Assembly: GCA_043392685.1 (NCBI GenBank)
Contig: JBHZGM010000023.1
Source: Metapseudomonas sp043392685
GTDB lineage: Bacteria; Pseudomonadota; Gammaproteobacteria; Pseudomonadales; Pseudomonadaceae
Direction: 5' to 3' (one strand)
DNA length: 64,000 nucleotides
Positions within the stretch are counted from its first letter, which is position 1. Every line of letters begins with the position of its first letter. Under the pieces are notes generated by a model that ran no database searches, had not been told where the DNA came from, and worked only from the letters and a program-made list of their open reading frames with translations. The position numbers were made by a program, and so were the translations under genes. Shown piece by piece: positions 1 to 6,495 of this stretch.

Positions 1-1130
1 AGCTGTTCCAGGATCGGCAAGCTGCGCTGCTGGCGTACGGCATGGCGTTCCAGGTCGCCGCTGTCCTTCTGATCGCGCTCGATGCCATAGAGCTTGTTGA
101 TCAGGTTCAAGGCCATGTCGGCGCGTCCGATCTTGCCCTTGGGCTGCACTTTCTGCGCGTCGACGAACTTGCGGCGGGCATGGGCCCAGCAGGCCAGGCG
201 TTCGATACCGTCTTGCGCGGCCACGGCGTTGTAGCCGGCGTAGTCGTCGGTCATCAGGTAGCCGCGATAGCCGTCGAGCAGGCGCAGCGGCACCTCCTGC
301 GCACGGCTGGTGGTGTAGTCGAAGAGGATCACCGGTCTGTCCGGTGGCCCACCGCTTTGCACCCACATCCAGGACTGCGCGCTGGGATCGCGACCCGGCT
401 CGTGCAGCACCTGCAGGCGGGTTTCGTCGCAGTGCAGTACCGGGTAGCCGAGCAACTGGTCGCGCAACAGGTTGAGCAGCGGTTGTAGCTGCTCGCCGCA
501 CTGGATCACCCAGCGCGCCAGGGTCTGGCGCGGGATGTCGATGCCATGGCGGTCGAGCATCTTCTCGAAGCGGTACAGCGGGATGCCATCGGCGTACTTG
601 GTGGTCAGCAGCATGGCCAGCACGCTAGGGCTGGCCAGGCTTTTCTCGATCAGTTGCGCCGGTTTGTCAGCGGTGACCGGGGCGGCTTCGCAGGCCTTGC
701 AGGCATAGGTTTTGCGGATATGGCGGATCACCCGTACCTGCATCGGGATGATCTCCAACTGCTCGCTGGTCTCTTCGCCGATCACCTGCTTACAGGCGCC
801 GCAGGCACAGGTGCGCTCGTGCTCAGGCAGTTCGTGGATGATCTCCACGCGCGGCAGATTGGCCGGCAGCGGCTTGCGCTTGCCGCGGCGCTTCACCGGG
901 GCAACAACCTCTTCGGCTTCGGCCTCACCTGATCCGCCGGCAGGTTCTTCGAGCAGCTCTTCAGCCTCGTTGAACATGGCCAGTTGCGGGGAGTCGGCAT
1001 CCTCGAGGCTGCGCTCGGACTTGGGCGAGAACAGCTTGTGGCGCAGCAGGGCGACCTGCTCCTGCAATTGCAGAACCAGGGCCTTGAGCAGGACGGGATC
1101 GTCGGGAAGGGAGTCAGCGCCGGATTTCAT
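1..1130 (-). CDS. tnpC: IS66 transposase TnpC (C-terminus cut by window edge)
   Basis: This is the DDE transposase of an IS66 element. Translated from an ATG at 1130, it shows a leucine-rich N-terminal helix (LVLQLQEQVALLRHKLF) and an acidic linker. A Cys-rich zinc-binding segment follows (TCACGACK, then YACKACE). The catalytic core then begins with LHCDETRLQVL and the downstream segment MTDDYAGYNAV. About 376 codons are visible of the roughly 500 usual for the family. The gene starts 19 bases after tnpB, so the two are probably cotranscribed. I see no frameshift in the visible part. The family call is very secure; whether the element is intact cannot be judged from here. Confidence 0.93.
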   Translation of the reverse strand, partial: MKSGADSLPDDPVLLKALVLQLQEQVALLRHKLFSPKSERSLEDADSPQLAMFNEAEELLEEPAGGSGEAEAEEVVAPVKRRGKRKPLPANLPRVEIIHELPEHERTCACGACKQVIGEETSEQLEIIPMQVRVIRHIRKTYACKACEAAPVTADKPAQLIEKSLASPSVLAMLLTTKYADGIPLYRFEKMLDRHGIDIPRQTLARWVIQCGEQLQPLLNLLRDQLLGYPVLHCDETRLQVLHEPGRDPSAQSWMWVQSGGPPDRPVILFDYTTSRAQEVPLRLLDGYRGYLMTDDYAGYNAVAAQDGIERLACWAHARRKFVDAQKVQPKGKIGRADMALNLINKLYGIERDQKDSGDLERHAVRQQRSLPILEQ

Positions 1131-1149
1131 GGCGCCGGATTATACCGGC

Positions 1150-1506
1150 TCAGCTCACAAAACGCGGGGTCAGTACCTTGTGTGGCTGGTTCCCCCAGAG
1201 GTCGAAACCGGCCAGCAGCTGATTCAGTTCCCGCACCGTCAACACGATGGGCCCGTCAGCATCGCGCTTGGTCTTGAAACGCTCGGCCTGCAGACGCTTG
1301 AGCCACAGACAGAAGCCGTTGCGTTCCCAGTAGAGGATTTTCACCCGGTTGCGGGTTTTGTTGAGGAAGACGAACAACACCGGGTCGAACACGGCCACCT
1401 TGATATCCAGCTCCACCAGGGCCGCCAGGCCATCGATGGATTTCCGGAAGTCCACTGGCTTCGGATAGAGATAGACGGCTTTGACCTTGGCGTTCGGACG
1501 CATCAT
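1150..1506 (-). CDS. tnpB: IS66 accessory protein TnpB (Orf2)
   Basis: This 118-residue protein has the hallmark IS66 Orf2 sequence: YLYPKPVDFRKSIDGLAALV near the N-terminus, FDPVLFVFLNKTRNRVKILYW in the middle and GFCLWLKRLQ after it. TnpB proteins are needed together with TnpC for transposition in three-gene IS66 elements, though their biochemical role is unclear. Two adjacent ATG codons (1506 and 1503) could serve as start, with GGAG about ten bases upstream. The length is normal for the family (about 115). tnpC follows after 19 bases. Confidence 0.93.
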   Translation of the reverse strand: MMRPNAKVKAVYLYPKPVDFRKSIDGLAALVELDIKVAVFDPVLFVFLNKTRNRVKILYWERNGFCLWLKRLQAERFKTKRDADGPIVLTVRELNQLLAGFDLWGNQPHKVLTPRFVS

Positions 1507-1565
1507 GACGGGGCTCCACTGGGAAAACGGGTGCCCAGCATCCGCAAGCGGACAGTTCAGTTGAA

Positions 1566-1588
1566 GGTGGGGTTCGTGGAGCGCTTAC
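1566..1588 (-). repeat. IS66 terminal inverted repeat
   Basis: On the minus strand the element begins at 1588 with GTAAGCGCTCCACGAACCCC. The GTAAGCG start is characteristic of IS66 ends. The partner repeat is outside the window, so the inner limit is approximate. Confidence 0.7.
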
Positions 1589-1694
1589 TTTTCATTTGAG
1601 CCCGGAAAACCACGTCCCAGGGGCACTGCCATGAATCAGCGGCTCCACCCGTGACGACCGGAATCCTCGATTGCGGGATGAACCCGGCGTTTGC

Positions 1695-1717
1695 GTAGGT
1701 GCGAGCTTGCTCGCGAA
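1695..1717 (+). repeat. REP element (GCGAGCTTGCTCGC type)
   Basis: A single copy of the Pseudomonas REP palindrome GCGAGCTTGCTCGC follows GTAGGT. Paired copies of the same family occur at 15043-15101 and 62644-62697. It lies in the roughly 520-base gene-free stretch between the IS66 end and the lipoprotein gene. That stretch otherwise holds only the palindromes at 1858-1922 and the terminator at 2065-2098. Confidence 0.75.
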
Positions 1718-1857
1718 CCGTTCGCTGGATGGATCGGGCGGTGCGCTGCGAACAGCCCCGTCCTTCATACCTCGGCGTTTCGTACCCGGTTGCGCAGTGC
1801 TGCGAAGTAGTTGTCATCGGCCGGGCTGGCCGGGGGCAAGGTGCGGTCAGCCGAATC

Positions 1858-1922
1858 GAAACGATGGTTTCTATTTTGATATTCAGCAGGGCGATTCAGG
1901 TGGGTTTCGAAACTCTGGTTTC
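1858..1922. promoter_or_regulatory. Two GAAAC-N4-GTTTC palindromes, candidate regulator sites
   Basis: GAAACGATGGTTTC (1858-1871) and GAAACTCTGGTTTC (1909-1922) share the same half-sites and the same 4-base spacer. Their centres are 51 bases apart, close to five helical turns. The second overlaps another palindrome, GTTTCGAAAC (1904-1913). The half-site pattern resembles the published PsrA consensus (G/CAAAC-N2-4-GTTTG/C) of Pseudomonas, but this is only a motif match. No gene start lies immediately next to the sites. The IS66 insertion at 1588 may have separated them from the gene they controlled. Confidence 0.5.
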
Positions 1923-2064
1923 GATTGTCGGTTAGCTTATGAGAGCGATTAGCCTGTCGAAAATCGACGCGGGCGAATGGCTGGAAACCCCAAACTGAGC
2001 AGGTCAGCAACGCTCTGATCCAGCCCCCGGAACGACTCAAATCCCCCTCCCCCGGCATACCCAG

Positions 2065-2098
2065 AAAAACCCCGCAGTCCAATGGCTGCGGGGTTTTT
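2065..2098. terminator. Bidirectional intrinsic terminator
   Basis: AAAAACCCCGCAG (2065-2077) pairs perfectly with CTGCGGGGTTTTT (2086-2098) around an 8-base loop. A-run and T-run flank the GC stem on both sides, so it can stop transcription in both directions. It lies 13 bases beyond the stop codon of the lipoprotein gene on the minus strand. Confidence 0.9.
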
Positions 2099-2111
2099 CG
2101 CTTTCAGGGGC

Positions 2112-2498
2112 TCAGGAGTTGGCGCACATCATGGCTGCATTGATCAGCCGGCCCTTGTCCTGCCAGGCGTTGCGCTGGAAGACGGAGAACTGCTTCTGCC
2201 CCTGGGCGTCGGAGAGTTCCACCAGTCCCGAGGCCTTCTCGGGGTCGGTGCTGCCGACGAAGAGGAGGGTCTTGCTGTTTTCTTCGGAGGTAAAGGTTTG
2301 GGCGTCGTGGCGGATGCCGCTTTTCACGCAGTTCATGTAGTCGGGATTGGCTCGACTGCTGACGCCGGACGTTCCGTCCCGGCTGCTTCTGATATCGGGG
2401 TTCTGCGCACAGCCTGTTGCGATCAGCAGGGTGGAAAGGATCAGAACACTGCCGCCGAGGAATGAAACTGAAGGGTTGCCAGGGTGGGTGGTTTTCAT
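2112..2498 (-). CDS. Putative lipoprotein of unknown function
   Basis: This 128-residue protein has an N-terminal signal with a hydrophobic stretch and a lipobox (LLIATGC), predicting lipid attachment at about Cys27. The rest is a soluble domain with two further cysteines (YMNCVKS and MMCANS near the C-terminus) that could form a disulfide in the periplasm. I do not recognise the family. The start at 2498 is preferred over upstream in-frame starts because GGAG lies nine bases before it and it puts the signal peptide at the N-terminus. The gene is monocistronic and followed by a strong terminator. Confidence 0.75.
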   Translation of the reverse strand: MKTTHPGNPSVSFLGGSVLILSTLLIATGCAQNPDIRSSRDGTSGVSSRANPDYMNCVKSGIRHDAQTFTSEENSKTLLFVGSTDPEKASGLVELSDAQGQKQFSVFQRNAWQDKGRLINAAMMCANS

Positions 2499-2782
2499 GG
2501 CTGTTGCTCCAGGCTGGTGCATGTGGCTACCCGGCTTGTCGTCGGTTAGCCGTTGGGGCAGGGCGCCTGGGGGCGGAGGCCGTCGACGAAGGGGGCGGGA
2601 GTCCTCCCCCGGTTGGCCGCTGCCTGTGCCGGACAAGTGTATGCCGGCATCGGGCGAACGAAAGGGCACTGGTCTTGAAGAGCTCCGTTTGTGGGTCGGC
2701 AAATGCCGTTCACCGGATTTCTGCTTCCCGGCTGGCGGGCTTGAAGTGGGTGCGCTATCGCTAATCAAGTGCATCTGGAAAG

Positions 2783-3046
2783 GTGATGCGCCAGGAGCGA
2801 TTCGTGATCGAACCGGTTTACTGGGCGGAGCTGCGCCGCCTCTCGCTCAACGTTTCTGCTGCGCACATCGCTGTGGTGGCCTTTCTGGAAGAGGCCACAG
2901 TGCCCTGGTCGGATGAGCAGATGCTGGAGTTCGAGCGGCTATTGGCGGCCGAGCGGATAGCCATCAGCGCGTACACGACGCTCTATTCGTATATCGACGT
3001 GCGCTTGTCGACACCGGCCGGAATGCGGCAGGTAGCCAGCGAGTAG
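2783..3046 (+). CDS. Small hypothetical protein
   Basis: This is an 87-residue reading frame starting GTG at 2783 or ATG at 2786, with AAGG just upstream. The predicted protein is mostly helical, with acidic stretches (FLEEATVPW, LEFERLLAAER) and no membrane segment or signal peptide. I do not recognise it. It stands between the lipoprotein gene and the SRAP gene, which is convergent with it. Its codon usage is GC-rich at third positions, as expected for a real gene here, but with no family match it remains uncertain. Confidence 0.5.
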   Translation: MMRQERFVIEPVYWAELRRLSLNVSAAHIAVVAFLEEATVPWSDEQMLEFERLLAAERIAISAYTTLYSYIDVRLSTPAGMRQVASE

Positions 3047-3070
3047 GCCTCCTTCGACAGGCCGGGCCCT

Positions 3071-3772
3071 TCAGCGGCCTGGCACGGCAATCGCTTCGAT
3101 CAATCCTTCGTCATCGTTCTGAGCACTGTTCACCCGTGTGGAAACCGCATGCCCGGTGAAGTCGTCGCGTGCCCGGGCGATGACCTGCTGCAGCTGTTCG
3201 CCGGGTGTGTCGGGGGCCAGCCACAAGGCGAATTGTTCCGGCGGCAGCACCACCGGCATGCGCGAGTGAATGGCGCGGATGGCCGGTGCCGCTTCCCGGG
3301 TGAGCAGGGCGCAGGAGATGACGGTCTGTCCTTGCGGGCCGGTCCAGGTGGCCCACATGGCGGCGAAGGCCAGGAGCGGGTCATTCGGGCTGTAGAGGTA
3401 GTAGGGCTGGTGGACCAGGCGGCCGCTGGCGTTGCGCACCTGCTGATTCGGGTTCCACTCGTACCAGCCCCTGGCGGGCATCAGGCAGCGGTGGCTGCGC
3501 AGGCTCTGGCGCCACAGGGGCTTGCCGGCGGCTTCTTCACTGCGGGCGAAGAAGGACAGGGTCGGCGGCTTCGCCTCCTTCCACCAGGAGGGGATCAGGC
3601 CCCAGCGCGCCGGCACCAATTCCAGCTCTCCCTGTTCATCCAGACGCAGCATCGGCACCTGGCTGGTGGGGGCCACATTGAAACGCTGGATCCAGCGCCC
3701 CGAGTCCCGCGCGCCGATGTGCCAGTAGTCTTCTATGGCGCGATCGGAGGGGCTGACGTAGCGGCCGCACAT
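3071..3772 (-). CDS. yedK: SRAP (YedK/HMCES) family abasic-site protection protein
   Basis: SRAP proteins crosslink covalently through Cys2 to abasic sites in single-stranded DNA and so shield them. This 233-residue protein starts MCGRYVSP, giving Cys2 as the nucleophile after Met removal. NVAPTSQVP and the WYEW block follow, whose Glu is at position 105 as in E. coli YedK. The IHSRMPVVLP block supplies the active-site His at 169. The residue aligned with the conserved Asn75 of YedK (INAR) is Phe75 here (FFARSEE). The gene lies about 2 kb from the SOS-regulated mutasome, but I see no LexA box at its own start. The family call is secure; effects of the Phe75 change are inference. Confidence 0.9.
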   Translation of the reverse strand: MCGRYVSPSDRAIEDYWHIGARDSGRWIQRFNVAPTSQVPMLRLDEQGELELVPARWGLIPSWWKEAKPPTLSFFARSEEAAGKPLWRQSLRSHRCLMPARGWYEWNPNQQVRNASGRLVHQPYYLYSPNDPLLAFAAMWATWTGPQGQTVISCALLTREAAPAIRAIHSRMPVVLPPEQFALWLAPDTPGEQLQQVIARARDDFTGHAVSTRVNSAQNDDEGLIEAIAVPGR

Positions 3773-4054
3773 GGCTGGTTCCTGTTTCGGGGGATGCCTT
3801 CAGCATAGAACCCGAGTACCTGCCAAATGGGCTGGTGATATGAGGCGGCCATCTATTTGATGGCAATGCAGTGGCTAATTTCCGGAAAGTTGCAGCGAAA
3901 AAGGCGACAAAGTGCACGTTTTTTACGGTTGGCTGGAGAACCGGATGACCTTGCGCCAGTCTGTTCTCTCAGGCCTGCTCCCGAGGATGCCGTACAGGAT
4001 AGTGGCGCGATGCCACGGCAGGCCGCCTACAACCACTTCAAAAGGATTGAAGTC

Positions 4055-5668
4055 ATGACCCACAAGAACAACGTCAGACGTGTTGTTGGTTCCCTGATTC
4101 TCGCTGCTTCCACGTCCACCCTTGCTGCTCCGGCGCCCGAAGGCGAAGCCTTCGGCGAATTCTGGACTCCCGGCAAGCCCAACCCCGCGCTCTGCAATTC
4201 ACCGGTACTGGTCGGCACGCCTCTGGGCCTGCCGCGATGTTTGCAGGCGAGCAACGTGATGCACCGCCTGCAGGAGTTGCAGGACATCGCCACCCTCAAC
4301 GATGGCAACCGTGCTGCCGGCCTGCCGGGTTACCAGGCGTCGATCGACTACGTGAAGCAGTCCCTGGAGCGCGCCGGCTACCAAGTGCGGGTACAGCCGT
4401 TCCCCTTCACCGCCTACTTTCCCAAGGGGCCGGGCACCCTGCAGGCTTTGACGCCGCAACCGGTGGAATACGTCTGGGAGGAGGACTTCAACTACCTGTC
4501 GCAGACCGATGCCGGCGACGTCAGCGCCCCGGTGGTGCCGGTGGACCTGTCCCTCGGCGCCGGCAACGCCTCCACCAGCGGCTGCGAGGCGGAGGACTTC
4601 GCCGGTTTCCCCAGCGGCTCCATCGCCCTGATCCAGCGTGGCAGCTGCAACTTCGAGGTGAAGGCGGAGAACGCCGCGGCGGCTGGCGCGGTGGGCGTGA
4701 TCATCTTCAACCAGGGCAACACCGAGGAGCGCAAGGGCCTGGAGAACGTCACCCTGGGCGATACCTACGAGGGCGGCATTCCGGCGCTGTTCGCCACCTA
4801 TGACAACGGCGTGGCCTGGTCCCAGACCCCCGGCCTGCAAGTGCGCATGGTGGCGGACGTGATCCGTGAGAAGACGCAGACCTTCAACCTGGTGGCCGAA
4901 ACCCGGCGCGGCGATCCGCAGAACGTGGTGATGGCCGGCGCGCACCTGGATTCGGTGTTCGAGGGCCCCGGCATCAACGACAACGGCTCGGGCAGCGCGG
5001 CGTTGCTGGAAATGGCCGTGCTGCTGCGCAAGGCGCACCCGCAGAACAAGGTGCGTTTCGCCTGGTGGGGCGCGGAGGAGTCCGGGCTGGTGGGCTCGAC
5101 CTTCTACGTCAATAGCCTGAGCGATGAGGAACGCAGGAAGATCAAGGCGTACCTGAACTTCGACATGATCGGGTCGCCGAACTTCGGCAACTTCATCTAT
5201 GACGGCGACGGCTCGTCCTTCGGCCTGCAGGGCCCGCCCGGCTCGGCTGCCATCGAGCGTCTGTTCGAGGCCTACTTCAAGCTGCGTGGCGAGTCTGCCG
5301 AAGGCACCCAGATCGACTTCCGCTCCGACTATGCGCAGTTCTTCGAGGTGGGCATTCCCTTCGGCGGCCTGTTCACCGGCGCCGAAGACATCAAGAGCGA
5401 AGAGCAGGCGCAGAAGTACGGCGGCGCTGCCGGCCAGCCCTTCGACCCTTGCTACCACCAGGCCTGCGACAACACCGCCAACATCGACCTGAACGCCCTG
5501 GAGATCAACGGGGACGCCATGGCCTTCGCCACCAGCTGGCTGTCGCTGTCGACGAAGATCATCGACGACGAGATCGCCGCTGCCGCCGAGCAGGCGAAGG
5601 GCGCCAGGACCTTGCGCATGCAGTCGGTGCGCCAGGCCGAGCGCTGGGGTAATCACTTCGTGAAATGA
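4055..5668 (+). CDS. pepB: Secreted M28 leucine aminopeptidase, PaAP type
   Basis: This 537-residue protein closely resembles the secreted Pseudomonas aeruginosa aminopeptidase PaAP (536 residues). A signal peptide of about 25 residues ends in STLAA. A PA insert domain occupies roughly residues 150-270 (SGCEAEDF, GSCNFEVKAENA). The zinc peptidase domain carries ligands H297, D309, E342, D370 and H468 with general base E341, in GAHLDS, GINDNGSGS, WWGAEESG, NFDMIG and CYHQAC. It removes N-terminal residues from peptides outside the cell. The start at 4055 is chosen because it places the signal peptide at the N-terminus; the frame stays open upstream. In P. aeruginosa the enzyme is quorum-regulated; I found no clear lux-type box here. 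Confidence 0.95.
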   Translation: MTHKNNVRRVVGSLILAASTSTLAAPAPEGEAFGEFWTPGKPNPALCNSPVLVGTPLGLPRCLQASNVMHRLQELQDIATLNDGNRAAGLPGYQASIDYVKQSLERAGYQVRVQPFPFTAYFPKGPGTLQALTPQPVEYVWEEDFNYLSQTDAGDVSAPVVPVDLSLGAGNASTSGCEAEDFAGFPSGSIALIQRGSCNFEVKAENAAAAGAVGVIIFNQGNTEERKGLENVTLGDTYEGGIPALFATYDNGVAWSQTPGLQVRMVADVIREKTQTFNLVAETRRGDPQNVVMAGAHLDSVFEGPGINDNGSGSAALLEMAVLLRKAHPQNKVRFAWWGAEESGLVGSTFYVNSLSDEERRKIKAYLNFDMIGSPNFGNFIYDGDGSSFGLQGPPGSAAIERLFEAYFKLRGESAEGTQIDFRSDYAQFFEVGIPFGGLFTGAEDIKSEEQAQKYGGAAGQPFDPCYHQACDNTANIDLNALEINGDAMAFATSWLSLSTKIIDDEIAAAAEQAKGARTLRMQSVRQAERWGNHFVK

Positions 5669-5722
5669 CGGAAGGACGGCGGGCCTGCGGAGTCTCGTGC
5701 TTTTGCAGGCCTTCCGTCTTTT
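5667..5722 (+). terminator. Probable terminator after pepB
   Basis: An outer stem GACGGAAGG (5667-5675) pairs with CCTTCCGTC (5710-5718). An inner stem GCCTGC (5683-5688) pairs with GCAGGC (5705-5710), leaving a small internal bulge. TTTT follows at 5719. It overlaps the stop codon of the aminopeptidase gene. The bulge makes it weaker than a perfect hairpin. Confidence 0.6.
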
Positions 5723-5754
5723 CTGAATTGACCGTAGAAGGCCTCTGCGATCTA

Positions 5755-5770
5755 CTGTATATAAATACAG
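5755..5770 (+). promoter_or_regulatory. LexA (SOS) box of the mutasome operon
   Basis: CTGTATATAAATACAG matches the gammaproteobacterial LexA operator CTGT-N8-ACAG with an AT-rich core. It lies 103 bases upstream of imuA, the first gene of the mutasome, and no other gene start is nearer on the plus strand. This predicts repression by LexA and induction by DNA damage. Confidence 0.93.
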
Positions 5771-5790
5771 TGATCTTAGGATTTCCCCTA

Positions 5791-5874
5791 ATGGCCTTGA
5801 TGATTGTTCCTGGCCCTTTCGGCAGCCCCGCCCCGGGGCTGCCGTTTTTCTCTTCCGCTAACGGGCAGGGCTGA
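5791..5874 (+). CDS. Possible 27-residue leader peptide of imuA
   Basis: A short frame starts ATG at 5791, between the LexA box and imuA, and encodes MALMIVPGPFGSP followed by a Pro/Gly/Phe/Ser-rich tail. Its stop codon overlaps the imuA start (ATGA at 5874), which would allow translational coupling. The hairpin at 5821-5843 lies inside it. No clear ribosome binding site is seen. It may be a chance frame, and its interest comes only from the overlap with the hairpin. Confidence 0.3.
   Translation: MALMIVPGPFGSPAPGLPFFSSANGQG
5821..5850 (+). terminator. Terminator-like hairpin between LexA box and imuA
   Basis: GGCAGCCCCG (5821-5830) pairs perfectly with CGGGGCTGCC (5834-5843) around a 3-base loop, followed by GTTTTTCTC. 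This is a canonical intrinsic terminator on the plus strand, yet it lies downstream of the SOS operator and only 30 bases before imuA. It could attenuate leaky transcription of the mutasome, or stop readthrough from pepB if the promoter lies nearer imuA than the LexA box suggests. Confidence 0.75.
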
Positions 5875-6488
5875 TGGGCGCCGTCGTAGCCCTCGATGCC
5901 CTGCTCAACGAACGGCGGGTCTGGAAGGGACAGCCCGGCGCGCTGGCGGCTGGCAGCGACCAGCCCACCGGTCTCGACGCCCTGGACCGGGTCCTGCCCG
6001 GTGGCGGCTGGCCCGAGGCCGCACTCAGCGAAATTCTCGTCCCTGCCGCTGGCCTGGGCGAGTTGCGTCTGCTCTGGCCCACCCTGGCACGGCTGACCTC
6101 CCGCGCCGAACGCGTGGTACTGGTGGCGCCGCCACATATCCCTTATCCCCAGGCCTGGCAGGCCGCCGGCGTCGACCTGCGCTGGCTGGCGCTGGTGGAG
6201 GCCAGCGGTCGCGATGCCCTCTGGGCGGCCGAGCAATGCCTGCGCTCCGGCAGTTGCGGGGCGGTGCTGTGCTGGCCGCAACAGGCCGATGATCGCGCCC
6301 TGCGCCGCCTGCAGGTGGCCGCCGAAACCGGCCAGACCCTGGCCTTTGCCTACCGCCCGCAGGAGGCCGCCCTGAACCCCTCGCCGGCGGCCCTGCGCAT
6401 TGCCGTCGACGGCTGGCCGGCGCAGCTGCGGGTGCTCAAGTGCCGGGGCGGTCTGCCGCCCGCGGCGCCGATCGCCCTGTCCCGGTGA
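5874..6488 (+). CDS. imuA: ImuA, RecA-like mutasome protein
   Basis: ImuA works with ImuB and DnaE2 in damage-induced mutagenic translesion synthesis, and is thought to link the complex to RecA or DNA. The 204-residue protein is a short RecA-like domain. It includes TGLDALDRVLPGGGWP, where the degenerate P-loop region lies, then LSEILV and VVLVAPPHIPYPQAW. These are typical of proteobacterial ImuA (often annotated SulA-like or PA0671-type). It is the first gene of a tight operon: imuB starts 7 bases after its stop. The lexA2 gene that precedes this cassette in some pseudomonads is not present here. Expression is expected to follow the LexA box at 5755. Confidence 0.88.
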   Translation: MGAVVALDALLNERRVWKGQPGALAAGSDQPTGLDALDRVLPGGGWPEAALSEILVPAAGLGELRLLWPTLARLTSRAERVVLVAPPHIPYPQAWQAAGVDLRWLALVEASGRDALWAAEQCLRSGSCGAVLCWPQQADDRALRRLQVAAETGQTLAFAYRPQEAALNPSPAALRIAVDGWPAQLRVLKCRGGLPPAAPIALSR

Positions 6489-6495
6489 TGCCGTC

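Larger units (their letters stand above)
1..1588 (-). mobile_element. IS66-family insertion sequence, right part (left end outside window)
   Basis: The element carries tnpB and tnpC on the minus strand and is cut by the window start. Its visible end is at 1588: read on the minus strand it begins GTAAGCGCTCCACG, which matches the GTAAGCG start typical of IS66 terminal repeats. Only about 80 bases separate this end from tnpB, so the usual first gene, tnpA, is missing. IS66 elements normally make an 8-base target duplication, which here would be 1589-1596, but the other copy lies outside the window and cannot be checked. Confidence 0.85.

Noticed and set aside
1557..1817. An 86-residue minus-strand frame running into the IS66 end, as a possible disrupted gene
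   Set aside because: It overlaps the REP element and the IS terminal repeat and shows no family resemblance. A gene remnant cannot be supported.
3773..4054. A lux-type quorum-sensing box upstream of the aminopeptidase gene
   Set aside because: A partly symmetric CTGCCA...CTGG stretch near 3820 lacks the CT-N12-AG pattern, so it cannot be supported.
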